Source: CAMPKL01 sp963817465 (GTDB lineage Bacteria > Acidobacteriota > Terriglobia > Bryobacterales > UBA6623). From it: a DNA stretch of 64,000 nt. Position 1 is the first letter of the stretch, and each line of letters opens with the position of its first letter. The notes beneath the pieces are model-generated. The model was given only the letters and a program-made list of their open reading frames with translations. It made no database searches and had not been told where the DNA came from. The position numbers and the translations under genes are program-made. The stretch covers positions 248,001 to 312,000 of the forward strand of contig CAWFOP010000022.1 of NCBI GenBank assembly GCA_963817465.1, given 5' to 3'. Shown in pieces: positions 59,369-64,000 of this stretch.

Positions 59369-62306
59369 ACACTTCCCGGAACAGACGGCGCGTCTCGCGC
59401 CGCATCTTGTCGATGACAGCGTCGAGAGGCTGAGCGGTCGGCCTGATCGCTCCCCAACGCAGTAGCAGTTCGGTGATGCCGTCTTGCCGTGCGCGCCCGC
59501 TCGGGACGGCGCCGGAGGAGGCGCCGCTCGTCGTACGAATGGCGTGATCGAGCCCGCGATAAAAGACCGCCGCACGAGACAGCAGGTCCGCCTGAGAGTC
59601 GCTCACCTCGTCGAGATCTCGCACCACGTCGATGCGCGCCGGGGTGGTGAGGCTCTCGAAAAAGAGCCCGGCCTGCTTGAGGCGCAGGTAGAGCAAGATA
59701 AAGTCGATGTCGTAGTAGCCTCCCGCTCCAGCCTTGAGCGGCTCGGCGGCGCCTTGCTCGCGTTCGATCTTGGAGCGCATTTCGAGCAGCAGGGAAGCCG
59801 CGTCGGCGCTAAGGCCGAAGCGTTCCCAGCCGATCCGCTGCACTTGGCGCAAAAACCGCTTGCCGCGCTCGCGATCTCCCGCGACGGTGCGCGCCTTCAT
59901 GTAGCTGAGGGCCTCCCATGCTTCGGCGCTCTCGGAGAAATAGCGCCGGTACGCGGATTCGGTTTGCACCAGGTCGCCGTCGCGCCCGCGCGGCCGCAGG
60001 CGGGCGTCGACGGAAAAAATCATTCCCTGATTGGTATAGCTGGAGATGACCTCGATGAAGCGCTCGACGAATTGGACATGCCATGCGCGGTCCGGCTCGG
60101 CCTCGTCGGGCTGCACGAAAATCAGGTCCGCGTCCGAGCCCAGGTCGAATTCGCGCATGCCGAGCCTGCCGAGCGCGATCACGAGGAGCCCGGATTCCGG
60201 CGCCGGACGGTCGGTCGCCCGGGCTGTCTCGGCGAGCGCGATCCGATAGGCGTTGCGGACCACCCATTCGGCGAGGTCGCTCGTCCCGGCCAAGGTTGAA
60301 AAGACGGGGCGGCCGCAACGGATGCTGTCGGCCAGCAGGCGCAGCATCTGCTTGCGATAGGAGCTGCGCAGCGCCATCGCTTTGTCGTTGTAGCCGACCG
60401 CTTCGTCAAACAGCGGCTGCGCTTCGCTCCTACGGTCGAGCGCGTCAATCTCGGCCGCCGCCGGTCCCGCGTCGGATTGCGCACAGCCACCCTCGGCGAT
60501 TTCGCTCAACTCCAGAATGTCGTCCGGGTAGCGCACCAATTGCTCGCCTAGATACGGGCTGAGCTCCAGCAAGTCCGCGACGCACTCGATCAGAGCCGGC
60601 GACTCGTCGAGACGCTCGAGCACCGCCGGCAGGCTGACGATCTTGTCGAGCAAATGTTCGAACAGGCGACCGCCGCGGCGGATGTGAAGCTCGCCGATCG
60701 CCTTGGCGAGGCGCGGCTTCACGCGCTCGAGATGGCGAAGCTGGCTGCCGAAGCTGTGCTCCACTTCTTCTTCGTCTTGCTCGGGTCGTCCGTCCTGGAT
60801 CGCTTGCGATTCGGCGGGAGCGGGCAGTTGCGAATGTACGACCCGCTCGTAGATCTCCGCCGTCCGCTCGAGATGCGTCTCGGTGTCGCGCAACAAGTCG
60901 CCCGCCGCGCCGCCGTAGTAGGAATCGCCGTGCACGCGCCGTTCGAGCAGCGCGAGCTCGGCCTGACTCGCGGGCAGGGTGTGGGTTTGCCGATTCTCGA
61001 CCAACTGCAGTCGATGCTCGACGGTGCGCAAGTACTGATAGGCTGCGCTGAGTTGGCCGTAGTCGGGCATTGAGAGGTAGCCCTTCTCGCGCAGACGGTG
61101 CAGCGCGAACAGGGTTCCTCCGCCGCGGACAAAAGGATCCTTGCCGCCGTAGAGCCGCTGGAAGCATTGCGCCAGGAATTCGATGTCGCGGATGCCGCCG
61201 CGCTCGAGCTTCACGTCGATTTGGTTGCGCTTGCGGCGCTTGAGTTTGCGTTGAATGCGATCGCGCGTCGCGCTCAGTTTTTCAATGGTCGAAAAGTCGG
61301 TGGTCGTTTGATAGATCAGGGGCCGCACCATGCGCAGAAAGGCGTCGCCGAGGCGCAGGTCGCCGGCCGCCGGGCGAGCCTTGAGGAGCATTTGGAGCTC
61401 CCAGTCGCGGGCGCGCGTGTTGTAGTACGCCACCGCTCCTTCGAGCGCCGTCACCAACTCGCCGGCCGATCCTTCCGGGCGCAGCCGCAGATCGACTCGA
61501 TAGGCAAAACCTTCCACCGTCGTTTGGGAGAGGATGCCGGTCAATCGGCGCGCGAGCTGAATGTAGAAGTCGCGGTTCGAGATCTTGACGGGGCCGGAGG
61601 TTTCGCCGTCGCCGGTGTGCAAGTAGATCAGATCGATGTCGGAGCTGTAGTTGAGCTCGCGGCCGCCGAGCTTGCCCAGAGCCAGAACCACGAAGCGCCC
61701 TTCGATGACGCCCTCGGAGGCAGGCGCGAGCGGCCGGCCGAAGCGATCGCTCAGCGACGTCCGGACATAGTCGTGCGCGCCTTCGAGCAACGCGTCGGCC
61801 AGATTCGACAGCTCGACGGTGACCGCCGCCAGGTCGGCCAGCCCGAGCAGATCGCGCAAGGCGATGCGCAGCATGTGCATGCGCTTGAAACGGGCCAACA
61901 CGCGCGCCGCTTCGTCATCGTCGTCCGGCTTGGCCAAGAAGCCGAGGTCCAAACGCAATTCCGCCGCCGTGAGCTGCCTGTCGAGGCGCTCGGGCGCCAG
62001 CGCCCATTCGAGCACTTCGGGTCGGCGGACGACCTCGTCCGCAAGGAAACGGCTGTAAGCGAAGACCGTCAGCGCCGCGTGCAGCGCCTTGCTCGACGAT
62101 CGCGCCAAGCGCAAGCCGTCCGGGTTTTCGAGCAAGCGCGTCAGGCGGGTTATCGCGTCGTCGGGAGCGGGCAACTGCCGCAAGAGAAGAGCGAGGGTTG
62201 CGAACTCCTCGTTGTCGAAACGCTCCGCCAGACGAGCGTAGCTCTCCTCGGCGCGGGTGCGGTCGAGGAAGCTGACGCCGGGCGGCAACGGGGGCGCTTG
62301 CGGCAT
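59337..62306 (-). CDS. glnE: Bifunctional glutamine synthetase adenylyltransferase/deadenylase
   Basis: 989 residues from the ATG at MPQAPPLPPG; a TTG 18 nt upstream is possible. Two nucleotidyltransferase domains: N-terminal adenylyl-removing domain with LGKLGGRELNYSSDIDLIYL (about 215-235) and C-terminal adenylylating domain with LGRLGMREFDLGSDADLIFV (about 725), each followed by a GlnD PII-uridylyltransferase-like helical domain (RLRPEGSAGELV and RLRPRGRDGDLV). It sets the adenylylation state of glutamine synthetase. Full length. A TATCCT box ends 8 nt before the ATG. Confidence 0.95.
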   Translation of the reverse strand: MPQAPPLPPGVSFLDRTRAEESYARLAERFDNEEFATLALLLRQLPAPDDAITRLTRLLENPDGLRLARSSSKALHAALTVFAYSRFLADEVVRRPEVLEWALAPERLDRQLTAAELRLDLGFLAKPDDDDEAARVLARFKRMHMLRIALRDLLGLADLAAVTVELSNLADALLEGAHDYVRTSLSDRFGRPLAPASEGVIEGRFVVLALGKLGGRELNYSSDIDLIYLHTGDGETSGPVKISNRDFYIQLARRLTGILSQTTVEGFAYRVDLRLRPEGSAGELVTALEGAVAYYNTRARDWELQMLLKARPAAGDLRLGDAFLRMVRPLIYQTTTDFSTIEKLSATRDRIQRKLKRRKRNQIDVKLERGGIRDIEFLAQCFQRLYGGKDPFVRGGGTLFALHRLREKGYLSMPDYGQLSAAYQYLRTVEHRLQLVENRQTHTLPASQAELALLERRVHGDSYYGGAAGDLLRDTETHLERTAEIYERVVHSQLPAPAESQAIQDGRPEQDEEEVEHSFGSQLRHLERVKPRLAKAIGELHIRRGGRLFEHLLDKIVSLPAVLERLDESPALIECVADLLELSPYLGEQLVRYPDDILELSEIAEGGCAQSDAGPAAAEIDALDRRSEAQPLFDEAVGYNDKAMALRSSYRKQMLRLLADSIRCGRPVFSTLAGTSDLAEWVVRNAYRIALAETARATDRPAPESGLLVIALGRLGMREFDLGSDADLIFVQPDEAEPDRAWHVQFVERFIEVISSYTNQGMIFSVDARLRPRGRDGDLVQTESAYRRYFSESAEAWEALSYMKARTVAGDRERGKRFLRQVQRIGWERFGLSADAASLLLEMRSKIEREQGAAEPLKAGAGGYYDIDFILLYLRLKQAGLFFESLTTPARIDVVRDLDEVSDSQADLLSRAAVFYRGLDHAIRTTSGASSGAVPSGRARQDGITELLLRWGAIRPTAQPLDAVIDKMRRETRRLFREVFTGSPALRRD

Positions 62307-62348
62307 GCCTATGGAGGATATCAACGCCGGCGCACGGCCGGGCCATCC

Positions 62349-63203
62349 CTATCCAAGGGCGTCTTCGAGGGCCTGCTTCATGACGGCTTCGTCGGGATCG
62401 CGACCGGTCCACATCTGGAAGCCGATGACGCCTTGGTAGACCAGCATCGACAGTCCGTCGAGCGTCCGCAAGCCCAAGCGCCGCGCCTCGGCCAGCAGGC
62501 GCGTCTCGCGCGGGTTGAACACGGCGTCGGCGACCAGCAGATGCTTGCCGGCGCCGCTCAGCTCGACGTCGGGCATCTTATCGACATGTGGAAACAGACC
62601 AATCGATGTGGCGTTGACGAGCAGATCGACTTCGGGCGACATTTCGAGGCGTCGCTGCCAATGCAGGAAGCGGATCGGCCCCTGGGTGCGCTTCTTGAGA
62701 TCGGCGGCCATGCGCTGTCCGCGGTCGAAGCTGCGGTTGACGACCAGCAGATCGGAGACGCCGGCGAGCAATAGCTCGGTCGCGATCGCCCTGGCGGCGC
62801 CGCCCGCTCCCAGCAGCGCGACGCTCTTGCCGGCCGGGTCCATCTCGGCGTCGGTGCGCAGGCCGCGCAGGAAGCCCTTGCCGTCGGTATTTTCTCCGAT
62901 CAGCCGCGAGCCGTCGCGGCGGACGGTGTTGACCGCGCCGATGATTTCGGCCTCCCGAGACAGCTCGTCGAGATGGGAAATGACGGCGACTTTGTGGGGA
63001 ATCGTGAGGTTGACGCCGCGCATGCCGAAGGCGCGCAGGCCGGTCATCGCGTCGGCGAGCCGCTCGGGCGGAACTTCGACGGTGAGGTAGCGCCAGTTGA
63101 GACCGGCGGCGCGGAACGCCGCCTCTTGCATGACCCCGGTCGGGTTCTCAGCGACGGGCTGTCCGAACACTCCGACCAATTCCGCTTTGTAATTCGTCGC
63201 CAA
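62349..63203 (-). CDS. aroE: Shikimate dehydrogenase
   Basis: 284 residues from a TTG 4 nt after the tautomerase stop. Substrate lobe: VFGQPVAENPTGVMQEAAF, GVNLTIPHKVAV (catalytic Lys), IGAVNTV and GENTDGKGF (Asp). NADP lobe: LLGAGGAARAIATELL and VVNRSFDRGQRMA. Reduces 3-dehydroshikimate in aromatic amino acid synthesis. The first motif reads GQPVAENPTG where most have GxPxxHSxSP: the His-Ser-x-Ser of the shikimate pocket is altered to E-N-P-T, as in some AroE-like enzymes, so substrate preference deserves a check. Confidence 0.87.
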   Translation of the reverse strand: MATNYKAELVGVFGQPVAENPTGVMQEAAFRAAGLNWRYLTVEVPPERLADAMTGLRAFGMRGVNLTIPHKVAVISHLDELSREAEIIGAVNTVRRDGSRLIGENTDGKGFLRGLRTDAEMDPAGKSVALLGAGGAARAIATELLLAGVSDLLVVNRSFDRGQRMAADLKKRTQGPIRFLHWQRRLEMSPEVDLLVNATSIGLFPHVDKMPDVELSGAGKHLLVADAVFNPRETRLLAEARRLGLRTLDGLSMLVYQGVIGFQMWTGRDPDEAVMKQALEDALG

Positions 63204-63207
63204 TGCG

Positions 63208-63402
63208 TCAGCCCTTCGCTTCTTCAGCCTTGGTGACGCCCGCGACCGCGAAATCACTTGGATCGACTTCGCGGATGATGACGCGCACGGCTTCCGGTTT
63301 GACGTCGAGGGTCCGCACCGTCGCCTCGGTCACCTCTTGAATGAACTTCGTCTTTGTCGCAGCCGTACGTCCGGATAGCAGCGTCACGTCGAGGATGGGC
63401 AT
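63208..63402 (-). CDS. 4-oxalocrotonate tautomerase-family enzyme
   Basis: 64 residues, MPILDVTLLSGRTAATKTKFIQEVTEATVRTLDVKPEAVRVIIREV: the catalytic Pro follows the initiator Met, and the length is that of the single-domain 4-OT subunit. The frame is open further upstream, but the MPI start is decisive. It shares a tight junction with aroE, so the pair is probably co-transcribed. Substrate unknown. Confidence 0.88.
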   Translation of the reverse strand: MPILDVTLLSGRTAATKTKFIQEVTEATVRTLDVKPEAVRVIIREVDPSDFAVAGVTKAEEAKG

Positions 63403-63544
63403 GGCCCGAATCCTAGCACGTAAGAGTTGGGGGGACGTCGGCCTTTGGGCTCGGATCGCGCACAAGTGGTCAGTGGTCAAAGGTAAGATCTAAGCGACAG
63501 CTCCTCGCTGCGCAAGCGACGGCGGTCGCAGAGCGAAACCCGAA

Positions 63545-64000
63545 ATGGAAGGCATGCTCGTCGGACAGTACCGGGTCGGCAAACGGCTGTCCGCCGACAG
63601 CGAAGGAGCGGTGTATCTTGCTGAAGCTTCAGCGGGAGGCGCCGACGCTGCGATTCGCTTCCTGTCGAACCGGCTGAAAGACGATCCCCTGGCGCGCGCG
63701 GCCTTCGTCGAGCAGGCGGCGCGCCTGGTCGAGTTGCGCCATCCCAACATTGCGCGGGGTCTGGCGACCGGCGACGTCGGCGGACGGCCCTACTTGATCG
63801 GTCAAACGTTCGCGGCGGATCAGACGCTCGCGGCGAAGATCGAGTCAGGGCCGCTGGAGCCGACCTTGGCCCTCGCGATGATTCGCGAAGCGGCGGACGG
63901 GCTGGCCGAGGCGCACGGGCGCGGGATCGTCCACGCCCGGATTCGTCCGGAACGTATCGCCCTTGGCAATCGCACGGTGACGCTGTTCGATTTTGCGTTC
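63545..64000 (+). CDS. Protein kinase-fold protein lacking catalytic residues, cut by right edge
   Basis: 152 residues visible. Bacterial Hanks-kinase layout: GQYRVGKRL start, ELRHPNIARGL, and G-R-G-I-V-H. Key residues are changed: the ATP-binding Lys of V-A-I-K is Arg (R38), H-R-D is H-A-R (130-132), the following Asn is Arg (137) and D-F-G is D-F-A (149-151); the glycine loop is S-A-D-S-E-G-A. A pseudokinase is the natural reading. The C-terminal part is outside the window. Start at the first ATG; a second ATG lies three codons on. The 142 bp before it hold nothing clear. Confidence 0.8.
   Translation, partial: MEGMLVGQYRVGKRLSADSEGAVYLAEASAGGADAAIRFLSNRLKDDPLARAAFVEQAARLVELRHPNIARGLATGDVGGRPYLIGQTFAADQTLAAKIESGPLEPTLALAMIREAADGLAEAHGRGIVHARIRPERIALGNRTVTLFDFAF

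Noticed and set aside
61098..62774. 558-codon antisense frame over glnE and aroE
   Set aside because: Covers parts of two conserved enzymes; shadow ORF.
1..64000. CRISPR arrays, tRNA or rRNA genes, insertion sequences, prophage or integrase genes
   Set aside because: No regularly spaced repeats, cloverleaf-forming stretches, transposase or integrase motifs were found on either strand by eye; small tRNA genes could still be missed without a covariance search.

Overview
The window reads as a high-GC chromosomal segment of an acidobacterium, most likely of the Bryobacterales/Solibacter group (inference). The main evidence is four genes or gene remnants carrying the 'Solibacter-type' TIGR03437 secreted C-terminal domain (1160, 4223, 34427, 55295). 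Supporting evidence is the set of exported PQQ/BNR/DUF1080/DUF3604/Gfo-Idh proteins, the Ser/Thr kinase-WD40 remnant and a PEP-CTERM protein. I saw no rRNA or tRNA gene, CRISPR array, transposase or prophage.

Layout. 1-8.5 kb: edge-truncated PhoD-like protein, a TIGR03437-DUF192 fusion, methanethiol methyltransferase (mddA) with a 46-residue peptide gene and a clear terminator, and a very large Ig-repeat surface protein. 8.5-12.5 kb: the translation cluster rpmI-rplT-pheS-pheT, with no infC in front of it. 12.7-15.4 kb: methyltransferase, metW and a BNR protein. 15.4-20.4 kb: the c-di-AMP/cell-wall operon cdaA-cdaR-glmM followed by two membrane proteins. 20.5-31.7 kb: DUF3604 protein, a toxin-antitoxin locus read as one ORF, D-aminoacylase-like lipoprotein, rlmN, PI-PLC-like protein, YpdA-type reductase, xseA and an MBL hydrolase. 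32-34.3 kb: three YciI/DGPF genes feeding into an ECF42-type sigma factor. 34.4-47.9 kb: TIGR03437 protein, class IV aminotransferase, cydA-cydB, PQQ propeller, lone ABC ATPase, PEP-CTERM protein, PPK2, amidohydrolase, M61 peptidase and EamA transporter. 48-53.6 kb: nitrilase, sulfatase-like lipoprotein, a 36-residue membrane peptide, DUF1080 and Gfo/Idh proteins. 53.6-56.3 kb: a decayed patch holding a kinase-WD40 pseudogene, a second copy of the 3' end of the Gfo/Idh gene, and a TIGR03437 pseudogene. 56.4-64 kb: DinB-like, PP2C, HDOD, DUF5658, glnE, aroE, a tautomerase, and the start of a kinase-fold protein lacking its catalytic residues.

Two window-wide signals are not explained by single genes. 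First, five genes (Ig protein, antitoxin-toxin, rlmN, PI-PLC, DUF1080) have their N-terminal segment one reading frame away from the body, each time with exactly one surplus nucleotide and each time within about the first 65 codons. In the antitoxin-toxin locus this turns a bicistronic pair into one 216-residue chain; in rlmN it falls inside a perfect 12-bp inverted repeat. Assembly error is the plain explanation and must be excluded first. Second, many genes have a good -10 hexamer ending only 6-14 nt before the start codon, suggesting leaderless or near-leaderless transcripts.
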